A stretch of 64,000 bases of DNA from Enoplolaimus lenunculus (GCA_030248215.1 JASANG010003345.1:372001-436000), one strand, 5' to 3'. Shown: positions 1 to 11,834, counted from the stretch's first letter. A program made the numbers and translations. Notes: generated by a model not told the origin, from the sequence alone.

Positions 1-271
1 CAATTTACAGAAACCGGAACCGAAATTTGAAAAAATTACCGGAAACGGAACCGGAAAATGAAAAATACATGCCACCGAAAAATTCATTTTCTTTCTTTTC
101 GCAATACTAGTGAAATAACACTAGTTGGAGAAAGCTATTCACTTCATATATGTGCTGTAGAAATCTACTTTCGATGGTTTATTTTCGGCGATTGTCAAGG
201 TGGTCAAAAATTGCCGGAACCGGAAGGTCAAAAATTGCCGAAATCGGAACCAGAATTCCGGTTGCATTATG
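1..271. mobile_element. hAT-like MITE, GGAACC-hexamer family, partial copy
   Basis: The left end lies outside the window. The visible part starts in the subterminal ACCGGAACCGG tract and finishes with AATTCCGGTTGCA, the same right end as the complete copies at 6941, 11835, 14130 and 44295. Its last bases have diverged from CACCCTG. The interior is closer to the copy at 22389 than to the four young copies. The short open frame inside it is a by-product of the repeat. Confidence 0.7.
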
Positions 272-477
272 AATATATAATAATATACAGATTTGACACG
301 TTAAGGTAACCATTCAGCTGAATTTTTCCAATTTGGCTAGTTTACAAAAATATGGTGACGACAGATACACACAAAATCCCAGCCTCCAGCTGTTGATGCA
401 AATCAGTTTCGATAACAGTTATTTCGCTGAAATATATACGTTAAAGCGTAATGCAAAAAAGAACAAACAATACTTAT
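272..477. other. Short unique AT-rich spacer
   Basis: I see no gene or repeat here. It ends with the octamer ATACTTAT, which is the left target duplication of the next element. Confidence 0.4.
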
Positions 478-3400
478 CAGGGTGCAACCGGAATTCTGAT
501 TACAATTAGAATTCCGATTCCATTTACAATTTTGATTTCGATTACACAATCAATCGGAATCTGAATTTTGAAATTTTAATCATATGAACACGATAGTGTT
601 CATATATATGATTCGCGCATCTCAAGCGCGTATTTTCAGTTTAGTTCGCATGTTGGTGCTCAAGTAATATCAGACCGGTATCGTTTAAATTTTGTACACT
701 GGTATCCTGGTACGTAGGGAATATTTGTGCCAAAGGATTTTGCAAACCAGTGTGGTCTTGAATAGTTACGGTCAAAAAACTCCTTACAGAAAGTGCACGA
801 AATTTTCCATTTTGGTTCAACAGTTTTTACACGTTAGCTAAGTAATTTTACGATTATAACTTTCACCACTTTATAGAGCTTACGGTTGGTTTCACCCCAA
901 CGGTTGGTTTCACCCCAACGGTTAGTTTCACCCCAACGGTTAGTTTCACCCCAACGGTTGGTTATGCCCCAACGGTTGGTTTCACCCCAACGGGTGGTTT
1001 CACCCCAACAGTCGGTTTTACCCCAACGGTTGGTTTCACCCCAACGGTTGGTTTCACCCCAACGGTTGGTTTTGCCCCAACGGTTGGTTTCACCCCAACG
1101 GTTGGTTTCACCCCAACAGTCGGTTTCTCCCCAACGGTTGGTTTCACCTCAACGGTTGGTTTTGCCCCAACGGTTGGTTTCACCTCAACGGTTGGTTTCA
1201 TCCCAACGGTTGGTTTCACCCCAACGGTTGGTTTTAACCCAACGGTTAGTTTCACCCCAACGGTTAGTTTCACCCCAACGGTTGGTTATGCCCCAACGGT
1301 TGGTTTCACCCCAACGGGTGGTTTCACCCCAACAGTCGGTTTTACCCCAACGGTTGGTTTCACCCCAACGGTTGGTTTCACCCCAACGGTTGGTTTTGCC
1401 CCAACGGTTGGTTTCACCCCAACGGTTGGTTTCACCCCAACAGTCGGTTTCACCCCAACAGTCGGTTTCACCCCAACGGTTGGTTTCACCCCAACGGTTA
1501 GTTTCACCCCAACGGTTGGTTATGCCCCAACGGTTGGTTTCACCCCAACGGGTGGTTTCACCCCAACAGTCGGTTTTACCCCAACGGTTGGTTTCACCCC
1601 AACGGTTGGTTTCACCCCAACGGTTGGTTTTGCCCCAACGGTTGGTTTCACCCCAACGGTTGGTTTCACCCCAACAGTCGGTTTCTCCCCAACGGTTGGT
1701 TTCACCTCAACGGTTGGTTTTGCCCCAACGGTTGGTTTCACCTCAACGGCTGGTTTCATCCCAACGGTTGGTTTCACCCCAACGGTTGGTTTTGACCCAA
1801 CGGTTGGTTTTGCCCCAACGGTTGGTTTCACCCCAACGGTTGGTTTCACCCCAACAGTCGGTTTCTCCCCAACGGTTGTTTCACCTCAACGGTTGGTTTT
1901 GCCCCAACGGTTGGTTTTGCCCCAACGGTTGGTTTTACCCCAACGGTTGGTTTCACCCCAACTGTTGGTTTCACCCCAACGGTTGGTCTCACCCCAACAG
2001 TCGGTTTCACCCCAACGGTTAGCTTTACCCCAACGGTTGGTTTCACCCCAACTGTTGGTTTCACCCCAACGGTTGGTCTCACCCCAACAGTCGGTTTCAC
2101 CCCAACGGTTAGCTTTACCCCAACGGTTGGTTTCACCCCAACGGTTGGATTCACCTCAACGGTTGGTTTTACCCCAACGGTGAGCTTCACCCCGAAGGTT
2201 GGTTTCACTCCAACGATTGGTTTCACCCCAACGATTGGTTTCATCCTAACGGTCGGTTTCACCCCAACGGTTGGTTTCACCACAACGGTTGGTTTCACCC
2301 CAACGGTTGGTTTCACCCCAACGGTTGGTTTCACCCCAACGGTTGGTTTCACGTCAACGGTTCGTTTCACCTCAACGGTTGGCTTCACGTCAACGGTTGG
2401 TTTCACTCCAACGATTGGTTTCACCCCAACGATTGGTTTAATCCTAACGGTTGGTTTTACCCAAATGGTTGGTTTCACACCAACGGTCCTTTTCACCCCA
2501 ACGGTTGGTTTCACCTCAACGGTTGGTTTCAGCCAAATGGTTGGTTTTAACCCAACGGTTGACCGCAGCGGTTGGATTCAACTCAACGGTTGGTTTCACT
2601 CCAACGGTTGGTTTTACCCCAACGGTTGGTTTCACCCCAACGATTGGTTTCACCCCAACGATTGGTTTCACCCTAACCATTGGTTTCACCCCAACGGTCG
2701 GTTTCACCCCAACCATCGGTTTCACCCCAACGATTGGTTTCACCCCAACGATTGGTTTCAACCCAACGGTTGGTTTCAGCCCAACGGTTGATTTCACCCA
2801 ACGGTTGATTTCACCCCAACCATCGGTTTCACCCCAACGATTGGTTTCACCCCAACGGTTGGTTTCACCCCAACGGTCGGTTTCATCCCAACGGTTGGTT
2901 TCACCCCAGCGGTTAATTTTGCCCCAGAGGTTAGTTTCACCCTAACGGCTGGTTTCACCTCAACGGTCGGTTTCAGCCCAAGGGTTGGTTTCACACAAAC
3001 GGTTAGCTTCACCGCAACGGACGATGTCACCCCATGGATTAATGCAGCAGCTTGGTAAAGCGGTTGAAACTAGAAAAAAATGCTCAGCACTTGAGCAAAA
3101 AGGGATATGTTTCATATTCCTATTAAAAGTATGGTAAACTAGATCAGCACATTCGCTTGATGTAACCTGGAAAAGTATTAAGAAACAATAGCTGCCAAAA
3201 TCATGTTAATTATTAATTTTTCTGAAACATATTGCGGACAGCAAAATTTCTGTAATATTTTTTTGTAAGAAACAGATGCTTTTCTTGAATGCAAAGCGAA
3301 ATTATTTCTCAAATGTAGACAGATGTAGCTTGGAATCCATGAACGTATATTGAAGTTCTTTACAAAACGTAATAAATTTACCTATGGCTTTGTATTACCA

Positions 3401-3618
3401 TAGTTAATTGAATTTCATAAGAGCATTGTGTGGCGACATAATGGCTGTTAGAGTTTTGATGACCAATTTTGTTAGATACTTTCTTGAACAGACGTCATAA
3501 AACGAATCGCAATTGGTGCAGTCGCAAAATTTCTAGCCCCGAATCCGATTACAATTCCAGGATAAATTTGCTGTTCCGATTACGATTTCGGTATAATTCA
3601 GTTCCGCTTTGCACCCTG
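478..3618. mobile_element. hAT-like non-autonomous element containing a minisatellite
   Basis: The left end CAGGGTGCAACCGGAATT is mirrored by GCTTTGCACCCTG at the right end, and both ends are followed inward by GATTACAATT/CCGATTAC words. The flanking octamers are ATACTTAT (470-477) and GTACTTAT (3619-3626), a 7/8 match as expected for an old 8-bp hAT target duplication. There is no transposase. About two thirds of the element is the 18-bp minisatellite at 881-3034; the rest is AT-rich filler. The alternative is two unrelated solo ends either side of a simple array. Confidence 0.6.
881..3034. repeat. 18-bp minisatellite, about 120 units
   Basis: The unit is GGTTTCACCCCAACGGTT. It is near-perfect at the left and degrades to the right, where variants such as ACGATTGG, GGTCGG and CCTCAACGG accumulate. 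Because 18 is divisible by 3 and the unit lacks stops, long frames stay open on both strands and read as VSPQRL, GFTPTV or KPTVGV repeats. Variant blocks recur at 324 and 234 bp, both multiples of 18, showing block duplication. The open frames are best regarded as a consequence of the unit, since nothing promoter-like or spliced is visible. Confidence 0.95.
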
Positions 3619-4195
3619 GTACTTATTTATGTATATATAGTTTAAAACATAAATTTTAAACAAATTGGAAGTTTCGCGGAATTTATGCGCAGCATAGAAC
3701 TGTTATAAATTTCCCGCAACACAAGTTTATTCTAAAAACAATTTTAAAAGTAGCCAATACCAAATCCCGTCCCTTCTACACCCATTTTTCACTGAAATTC
3801 AGATTCTTTCACAAATACAAATATATTCGCTTACGTATATGAACTACCACTGATTTAACATAGGCTTGGAATATTTCCAGTCTTAAACAAAAGAATTAAA
3901 GCTATATAATGATATATATACTGCCCGCAAAACAACAAATACGTGGGATGGGAAGAGGCAGCCTGAAAAGAAAAATTCAGTCGCCGACCCTTAGAACAAT
4001 AAAGGAGTGTCAGTGACCCCCTATAAACCAACAAAAACAAAACTTCAGTGTTGGTATAAAAGACATTTAACGCACAAATATACACTTGCTTCCCCCCGTT
4101 CGCTTCGCGTGAGGGAATTATAAACTCCTCTGCTTCTCTCCTGAGCCTTGGCTGCCTCCTGAAGAGCACAATCCCAAACTTTAAGCGGTCATTTA
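3619..4195. other. Intergenic AT-rich DNA
   Basis: I see no gene. It contains polyadenylation-like A/T runs and no clear terminal repeats. Confidence 0.4.
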
Positions 4196-4318
4196 TTTTC
4201 GGAGATTTGGTCACGGCTTGCAAACTTACCGAGACCCAAAATGTTAGACCGAGACCAGCACCGATACTCGGTTGCAATGCCGATACTGATACTCCCATCC
4301 CAAACTACCCTGACCACG
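4196..4318. mobile_element. Fragment of GGTCTC-hexamer MITE family
   Basis: It contains CCGAGACC, GACCGAGACC and a CATCCC-type end near TACCCTG. These are the reverse-complement words of the family also seen at 7354, 11755, 12919 and 15079. Confidence 0.4.
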
Positions 4319-4700
4319 CTAAACATTTCGGTTATGAAAAAGCCCAATCCAACAATGTTTGATAATATATTTTTTCTTTTCTAAACAATAAAAACTTTAA
4401 ATAACTTGTTATATAAATCGATATTTTTTGTTTCAGATCGCAAATCTCAGACTATGGTCGGACACGAAATTTTTCATTTGCACAAAACGTAGATTTGCAA
4501 AATGATAAATTTTATTAGGTTTGCACACCCAAAATTGCTATTCTCAAATTACTGATCCATGGGTTCGGTGTCATCCTGATTTATACTGCTATGTAAACCA
4601 CAAACAACAGTAGGCGGCCAAACAAAAAAATTAACAGCGTTTCAGTAATTTTGTTCATTTCGAAAGTTTCATGCAATTAATCTATCTTCACACGAAATCT

Positions 4701-4885
4701 ACGACAATTCGTCGCCGACAAGTTGTCGCCCAACAGTGTCCTAAAGCCTGTGTGTGAATCAATCTAAGCATAATCCTAAGCGTAAACTTAAGTCTAAGCA
4801 TAGTGATGGGTGACGAAATGTCGAGTCGATGAAATTTCGGGTTAAAAGAAGTCGGCCGACGAGTTGTCGGGCGACGAATTGTCGT
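4701..4885. repeat. Inverted repeat with GACAA/TTGTCG words
   Basis: The left arm 4701-4730 and right arm 4858-4885 are reverse complements over most of about 28 bp (ACGACAATTCGTCG ... CGACGAATTGTCGT). The loop contains CCTAAG-like hexamers at 4765-4802 that resemble the TTAGGC-bearing family. It is probably a diverged foldback MITE. Confidence 0.55.
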
Positions 4886-5690
4886 GATACCCTCGCGATT
4901 ATGTACAGTTTAAACTGAATTTAGGAATCGGTGGACCATTAAAAATTTGATGAAAGAAATATTTAGATTATCCAGTCTGTTGAAAAAATTTCATGGAATT
5001 TTATCTTTTAATTTTTGACCAATTTTGCACCATGCGGGGCGACCTGCACTGTAAGACGGTCAATTGTGCTCCGCCGCACCACGTCCATGGAGTAAAACAC
5101 GGGCCCCACGCACCATTTCCACCTCACCTCTGATGTGAGTTATCGTCAATCGCTACACTCACTTGTGAGAAAACGAAACCAACAACAGAAAGTGATTCGA
5201 AACGAGAAAACAGAAAACACAAACATAAAAGAACAATATTGAAATAATACATCGATTCACAAACACAGCGATTGCCGGTCCAGCAACACTGTTATCAGCA
5301 TTAATGCCTGCATACACTTCGTATTATCATCATTCATACTCTACCTGCGGTCTTGTAAAATAGAAGTATGTGCGTTGCGTATATATACTCCAATAGAATG
5401 CAATATTTGCTTACAAGTAGTGTCTTTAATGCAAAGTCAAATTAAATGTATGAGTACAGCCGGAGGCTGCCTCTGTCTCTTCCTCCAGCAAAAAAATGAA
5501 CCTGCTGTTGCCGGAGGTTCCGGCATTCTCAGAAATTTTTTTGGATTTTTGCAAAAGTTGTTCCTTCAGCAAGTTAATTTCAAGCTTTGGGGCAGTTGTG
5601 AAAGCCTAATATAACGGCACAGATATCTTAAAACAAAGCTTATGAACGACGTTTTGGCAATACATTGCAACTTGATAAAACTTACATGGA
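4886..5690. other. Intergenic DNA without a recognised gene
   Basis: There is a 79-codon open frame at 5375-5614, but it lacks splice sites, domains or biased composition. I treat it as chance. Confidence 0.4.
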
Positions 5691-6940
5691 TAGTAAAAAT
5701 TAAAAGGGACACTGATCAAAATAACTGCAACGGATATTGACATATAAAAGTTTTACAAATATTCACCTGACTTCCAAGCCTTTTAAGAAAAATATCAAGG
5801 AATAAAAGTTTCAAAGATGTTTTAGTTTTCTGCCAACACAAAGCATGCACATATTCACGCTGTCTAAATTTTTAAACAAAATGGCAGATGCACCGGAATT
5901 TTAAAATTTAATATGAATTTCACTTCGAACTATTATACACAGGGTGTAAACGGATAGTAAAAATAACGGAAACTGATAGTGATCATAATAACGGAAACTG
6001 AAAACGGATGTTGAAGTACAAAAGTTTCAAAGATGTTTCATATACAGACAACACAATTGAGATGTAACTAATTTTGAGCATAATAAAAATCCGGCATATC
6101 TATGACCGAAACGAAAACAGATTTATACCGAAAACGGATATCCGATTACAGCCAGATTGACATGGTGGACCAGGACAGCTAAACTAACGGAAATAGATAG
6201 TGACCGAAGTAACTGAATCTGAAAATGGATACTGAAGTATAATTTCAAACATGTTTTATTTTCTGCAACCACGATTAAGGCATAAATATATCCACCGGGA
6301 TTTGTAAAATTTCAGAGACAAATAGCGTATGTACCGAACGTTTTAAGATTCTGGATAAATTTTGGAAGTTTGACTGTATATCGAAGAATTGCAGCATACT
6401 CGTTGCTATCCGACCAATTTTCATAAGAAACAAAGCTAGTTATTCTAAGCATACTGAACTTATTCGATTTAAAATTTACGGAACGACACAAAACTAGACT
6501 CCCGGCCGAAATAGCCTGAACCACCGCTCAAAATTCTACAAGATCTCGAAATTCTGTTGGACATTCTGTTCCATCTTGCATACTCCACCTTCGACAAACT
6601 TGTCACTCAGAAAAATTCGTAATTATCGAAAACCGTTTATGTGACACGTCCACAGATTACTGCCAACATTAGACGGTTAAAATTATCATGCGCTCAGCTA
6701 CAAATGTAATACTGAAACACATTGACCAAAACTTTTACTAAATCGTCTAACGCTTTACTCCACGCCTATACCGTTTACAACGAACACAACCATTACTGCA
6801 ACGGCTTTTATTTTGACAATTCAGGGAGTAAACTGATAGTGATCAAAAGAGCGGAAACTGAGAACATATACCGGTGTAAAAGTTTCAAAGATGGTTTATT
6901 GTTCCTAACACAGTACAGAGAGCCGGTTACACCTTGCAAT
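5691..6940. repeat. Cluster of degenerate CGGATAG / CGGAAACTG MITE copies
   Basis: The best copy is 5940-6155, running from CAGGGTGTAAACGGATAG to TATCCGATTACAGCCAG. Other copies start at about 6171 and at 6822 (CAGGGAGTAAACTGATAG), the latter ending at 6936 with CCGGTTACACCTTG. The words CGGAAACTGA and AACGGATA recur throughout. The short open frames inside are repeat by-products. Confidence 0.55.
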
Positions 6941-7313
6941 CAGGGTGCAACCGGAATTACAATTTACCGGAACCGGAATTTGAAAATTTTACCGGAACCG
7001 GAAAGTGAAAAATGCATTTCACCAAAAATTTCATTTTAATTTTATTTTTTGCTCTATTATTTGTGAAATAACCTTAGTCAAACATAGGTATTTATTTTAT
7101 TTGTTGTATTTTAGATTTTCGTCGTCGACTGAGGTGAAATCCACCATCAATGGCTTATATTCGGAGTACAAGTGGCTTTCAAAAGAGATTCTTAAAAATT
7201 AGTAAAGTTAAGAAAACGACCAAATTATAACACCGGAATTTTTAAATCCGTTAAAAATTTACCGGAACCGGAAGGTGAAAAAATGCCGGAGCCGGAATTC
7301 CGGTTGCACCCTG
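6941..7313. mobile_element. hAT-like MITE, GGAACC-hexamer family, copy with perfect 8-bp TSD
   Basis: The element runs from CAGGGTGCAACCGGAATT to AATTCCGGTTGCACCCTG. The perfect octamer CTTGCAAT flanks it at 6933-6940 and 7314-7321. Just inside the ends are ACCGGAACCGGAA tracts. It has no coding capacity. It inserted immediately beside the end of an older CGGATAG-type element. It is nearly identical to the copies at 11835, 14130 and 44295, implying recent movement. Confidence 0.9.
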
Positions 7314-7353
7314 CTTGCAATATATTAAAAACCAGTCCTTTGATAATTTAGGG

Positions 7354-8520
7354 CAGGGATGTGCGGTCTCAGTGGTAGGCTCGGTATTTGACTAGTCTCA
7401 GTCCCGTTTTTTTGATGCTCGGTTAGTTTCAACGGAGACCAAAGGTAAAACAAGCCCGTTTTTATGCTCATCGCCATTTTTCTTGTGCCACTATTCGTAA
7501 GTGGTGAAGAAAATAACAAAATTTACGGTTGTTTTTAGTTTAATATTATAAATTAACCGCCTATTCTGAGCATATGCAACAATTTGTTATGCTCGAACAA
7601 CACAGAGGTACGAATTTTTTTATTTTCGATAATCTGGCTTCTCCAAAGCTTGAAAATTTCCGCCGGGGGGCGTTTCCTGGGGGCCCCCAGGACTTCCTGG
7701 GAGGCAGCTGATTTTGCTGGGGGGCAGTTTTTCTGGGGGGCCCCAGATGATCTGGGGGGGGTCCTGGGGGGCAGGCTTAAAATTTTGCAAACCGACTTTT
7801 TGGACCATTTTTTTCATTCTAGACCGTGTTTCCAACTCAACTTAAGATTACTCATCGCTCAACATGACAAAAATTTCTCGCAAACGCTAATAACAATAAT
7901 TTTAACTAATATTACGTATACTGACAACTTAACCAGAAGTTGAAAGAAGCACAATTATATAAAATATAGATAATCTATAATTGAAACTGTGATTAATATA
8001 TATTTTGCATATTAGTCACAGCTTCAATTTATCATAAGGCTCAGGCGGGTTGAACTTGCTGCTGCAAGGTACTTACGAATGCTGTATGCCCTGAAACGGT
8101 CTTTATATAATTGTGCTTTTTCAGTTCATTATTGAATTGTATTATGTACTACGGGTATTTGTAACGCTATTAAAAATTATGAGTACTCAGCGTAATATAA
8201 AATCATATTTTGCCGAATGTCCGCCTCAAAAGAAGTCCAGGTCTTTACGTTTTAACATTGAAAATTTTCGACCTAGAAAAGTCCTGGGGGGCCCCAGCAA
8301 AAAAATTTGCTGGGGGGCATTTGGTGGGCGGCGGCCGAAAATTCGCCGGGGGGCCTTTCCTGAGGGCGGCAAAATTTTCGCCGGGGGGGAATGAAAATCT
8401 CAAAAAATGCTGGGGCCCCCCGCTGTGGAGAAGCCAGTGATAACTGTCCAAAACTGACCGAGAACAAAACGTATACGCATCGGAATCTGAGTCTCGGTTT
8501 ATGACCAAGGCCACACATCC
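7354..8520. mobile_element. Probable hAT-like element, GGTCTC-hexamer family, with G-run interior
   Basis: The start CAGGGATGTGCGGTCTCAG is mirrored at the right by GTCTCGG...CCACACATCC. The target duplication is not readable. Two internal blocks (7664-7790 and 8277-8425) share TGCTGGGGGGC, CTGGGGGGCCCCAG and GCCGGGGGGC words and may be a nested G-rich repeat. The open frames inside follow from these G/C runs and are not convincing genes. Confidence 0.4.
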
Positions 8521-8579
8521 TAGATAAATAATAAAGTTTACCAAAAACATTAATTAACAAACATTTAGCTTCTCAAATT

Positions 8580-9237
8580 TTAAATGTCTTCAAGGTAAGA
8601 CTTAGCTTTCTCGGGATGAATTTTAACGATGTTTTCGAAGGCACATAATCTCGTCGGATGTCGGGATCTGAGGGGATTGTCACAGCTGGCTGCTGCAAAC
8701 TCTTTCTTTCGATATTGCTCTTTTTCCGGCTTTTTTTCTGCCTTTACTTCGTTTTCGGTGCCTCTTAATTTGCAAGCTGTCGCAAGCACGGTAATTCCGC
8801 GTCTTGTTTGACCGAATAACAATTTGATGGTTTCTTCGAATGTCTACAACTTTACTTGATTTTTTATGCCCGACGGCATTTTTGCCTGCTTCGGAACCGC
8901 ACTCCACAATATGACGCACCTTTGATTTTGCATTGCTATAAGTCTCTAAACAGTACTCTTTACTATCAAACACCCACATCAAGTCAACAACAAAATCCAC
9001 GTTATCAGCAACAACTTTGTCGTCACCGTTTGTTCTACGGTCGTCTTCAGTGGCTATGCAGCTACTCAGCTCACAATCACTGTAGTCGTTTTGTTTGCTC
9101 CATTTGGCTTGCCCGATAGCGTTTAACGCATGTTTCCTTTTAACCCCAACCGAGGGTTTTATCGATTTAGAATTCAAATCAGAGGTATAATAATGAATCG
9201 GAGGAGCGTAGCACACAAGTTCGTCCATAGGTTGCGG
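8580..9237 (-). pseudogene. Unrecognised coding fragment, probably broken
   Basis: I do not recognise this protein. On the minus strand a strong acceptor (TTTGTGCTTTCAG, ending at about 9238) precedes an open frame starting with MDELVCYAPP. It is rich in charged residues and contains DNVDFVVDLMWVFDSKEY and CGSEAGKNAVGHKK. Near 8820 the sensible-looking reading passes from this frame to an overlapping one that contains FEETIKLLFGQTRRGITV, a lysine/glutamate-rich stretch and LCAFENIVKIHPEKAKSYL before a TAA at 8580. Composition is protein-like in both parts, unlike most open frames here. It may be a decayed gene exon, a transposon-encoded protein or a sequencing error in a real exon. No neighbouring exon was found. 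Confidence 0.4.
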
Positions 9238-9421
9238 CTGAAAGCACAAACTTACACACCATGAAAGGTCAAATTACAAAACAAATGGTTCAGAATAGCA
9301 TTTGATTAAAGAAGTGCCCAATAAAGGTCACAAAGCAAAGCCGAATACAGTAACTAAGCTCTGAGCTCAATGACATTCGGCTTTACATAGATATCGATTA
9401 AATCGACTGTTTTGTCTTGTC

Positions 9422-9630
9422 AATTAAGCTAATATGCAAATATTGTTATTAGCTAACTATTCAATTATCAACTATTTATTCAAATTCCATGCGCCTAAAA
9501 ATCCTTTAGTGCCGAAATTATATTGCTTTTAACCTTAATAATTAGTGAAATATTGTAAAAAGTCCTAATATAGGCTTATAACCTATGCTAATATGCAAAT
9601 TATCTATTAGCTAACGGCTCAAGCTTGTAA
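9422..9630 (+). repeat. AT-rich TTAGCTAA dispersed repeat, single copy
   Basis: It contains AATTAAGCTAATATGCAAAT, TTAGCTAACTATTCAATTAT, TAATTAGTGAAATATTGTAAA and TAGGCTTAT. These are the same ordered words as the tandem and inverted units of the foldback element at 52549-53946. Confidence 0.75.
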
Positions 9631-9799
9631 TCGGAACGGAGACTGCCAAAGGTATATAATTCTAATGCTTTTTCGTAGTTTTATTTGTGTTTAACACAGT
9701 TTGTGTGCATTTCCAGAAGATATGCTCGTAATTTTTGCGTAACTATGCAATTTCATAATTGCACAGAAAAATTTTATTCATTAGCCATCACTTACTTTC

Positions 9800-11667
9800 A
9801 AACAAGCATCATGTTCTTGGTTGTGTCAAGGAACGTCAGATGTTAAGGAAGATGCGTCAACTACCACTAGCAGATGCACCAGTTCTCATGGTCACTGAAG
9901 TTGACAAGGCAATTCGCCAATGTAAAGCCAGCAAAGCAGCTGGCCCTGATGGCATAACCAACCTGCATTTAAAACATCTAGGCCCATCGGCGCGAACCTA
10001 CCTAGAGTTGATCTTCAATCTCAGCATCAGTACATCGCGTATACCCAGCATTTGGCGCAACTCAAATATCATCCCGCTTCCGAAACCGGGTAAAGACATC
10101 AGTGTTGGGAAGTACTGGCGGCCAATCAGCCTACTCTGCTGTCCTGCAAAAATCTTGGAACGCGTGCTGCTACCTTACATTGCAAGCAGCATACTTTTAC
10201 AACCTACGCAGCATGATTTTCGCAAACATTTTTCTACATGCACGGGTGTTCTCAATCTAGTCAACGACATTGCAAAAGGTTTCAGTCAGCGGTGCCCTCG
10301 CATCGCACCATACTTGTCACACTAGACCTAACATCGGCGTTCGATACAGTGGATCACTGTTGCTTAGCAACACAAATTGCTAACCTGGCTGGCACTCCGA
10401 CATCTATTCGGCGCTGGGCTATCAACTACCTTAATGGACGCCAAGCGAAAGTGCAGTTCCGTGAATACTGCTCCAGTTCACGCAAAATCTCTAAAGGAGT
10501 GGTTCAAGGTGGTGTATTGTCACCAGTACACCTCAATCTTTACATGAGCGACCTGCCGCAACCTCCACAGGGTGTTAAAGTTATGAGCTATGCCGATGAT
10601 GTCAACATATATACCAGCGGTACCGACATTGGTGCACCACGCGCTTGATCAACGGCTACCTGGAAGAAGTCTCTCGTTTCTTCAAAGCGAAAAATCTCCT
10701 GGTTTCAGCAAGCAAATCCTCGGTGACTCTGTTCACCTCACACACTTCCCAAGCCAAACTTCACCCTCAGGTATTCATGGATGGTCAATTACTTCCACTC
10801 AACAAAACGCCAAATATACTCGGGGTCACGCTTGACACAACGTTTTGTTTTGGTCAACACTGTCGCAACGTAACCGCAAAAGTGAATCAACGGAATGCTG
10901 TACTAAAAGCGATGACGGGCACAGACTGGGGTTGTGACAAGGAGACTCTGTTGCAGACGTACAAAGTCATCAGTCAGTCTTTTATCAACTACTGCTGCCC
11001 CGCCTGAGCGCCAGTCATCAAGCCCACGCATTGGGAGAAAATGCAGAAAGCTCAGAACACTGCACTCAGAATTGCAACCGGCTGCTATAAGATGTCGGAC
11101 ATCCATGATCTCCATCGCGAAGCCCAATTCTTGTCCGTCAAGCAGCACACGACCATGCTAGCTCAACAGTACACCCTCATGTGCCATCACCCTGCACACC
11201 CATGTCATGAGCTAACGCGGAGACCCCGACCACCGAGAGCACGTATAAAACCTGGCATCAACTGCTACAAAGACAACATCGGACACCTGCTTGAAGAAGA
11301 TGGTACCATCAATGATGACCGAGCGAAGAAAAGCATAAAGGCAATACACACCGATGCAGTTGCAACAACAATCCGCAATTACAAGATGAATTCGGTTCTC
11401 GGCAGAAAACCTCCAGCAATCAGCGAACAAAAGAAAACCCTACCAAGGTTAACCAGACGGACGCTTGCGCAGCTACGCACTGGATACTGTCATATCCTCA
11501 ACTCATACCTGGCCAAACTTAGCGAAGGAGAAGATCGTTGCCCTCAATGCAACAGCACACCACATGATACAGAGCATCTGTTCAACTGCACAAAAAACAC
11601 CACCAGCCTCACTGTGGAAAGTCTGTGGACGCACCCCCCAGCCGCTGCAGCGTTCCTCAAACTCTGA
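9800..11667 (+). mobile_element. Non-LTR retrotransposon (LINE), jockey-superfamily-like, degenerate
   Basis: The translated region shows the reverse-transcriptase fingers and palm in order. CKASKAAGPDGI lies near 9930, KPGKDISVGKYWRPISLL near 10085, LVTLDLTSAFDTVDH near 10315, GVVQGGVLSP near 10500 and the catalytic SYADD box near 10585. The thumb and C-terminal region follow, ending with LTRRTLAQLRTGYCHILNSY and a Cys/His cluster CPQCN...HDTEHLFNC near 11550, typical of jockey-type ORF2 ends. The frame changes near 10300 and near 10640, and an in-frame TGA lies at 11005-11007, so it cannot make a full protein. The endonuclease domain is absent, indicating 5' truncation. No clear poly(A) tail is visible. 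Confidence 0.9.
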
Positions 11668-11749
11668 CTTGAACACTGACGTTGGCAACAAACAACAAAC
11701 AACAATACAGTCATACAATTACTGAATCCTCGACGAATGGTATCGTTTC

Positions 11750-11829
11750 CAAACCCTCGGGACACAAAAAAACCGAGACCGAGATTTTCCAAATATCGAG
11801 ACTTGCCGAGACCAAGAATTCTATCCCTG
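11750..11829. mobile_element. Right end of a GGTCTC-hexamer MITE
   Basis: The sequence CCGAGACCGAG, then CCGAGACC, then TATCCCTG matches a CAGGGATA...GGTCTCGG end read on the minus strand. The next MITE inserted at its last bases, and its target duplication starts within this end. Confidence 0.5.
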
Positions 11830-11834
11830 CTGGT

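Noticed and set aside
886-2791. Long proline/valine-rich open frames on both strands
   Set aside because: They are produced by an 18-bp stop-free unit. No splice, promoter or codon bias supports a gene.
881-3034. CRISPR-like array
   Set aside because: Units are contiguous without unique spacers, and the window is eukaryotic.
7584-8560. Gly/Pro-rich frames around the G-runs
   Set aside because: They follow from GGGGGGCCCC words in a mobile element, with several competing frames.
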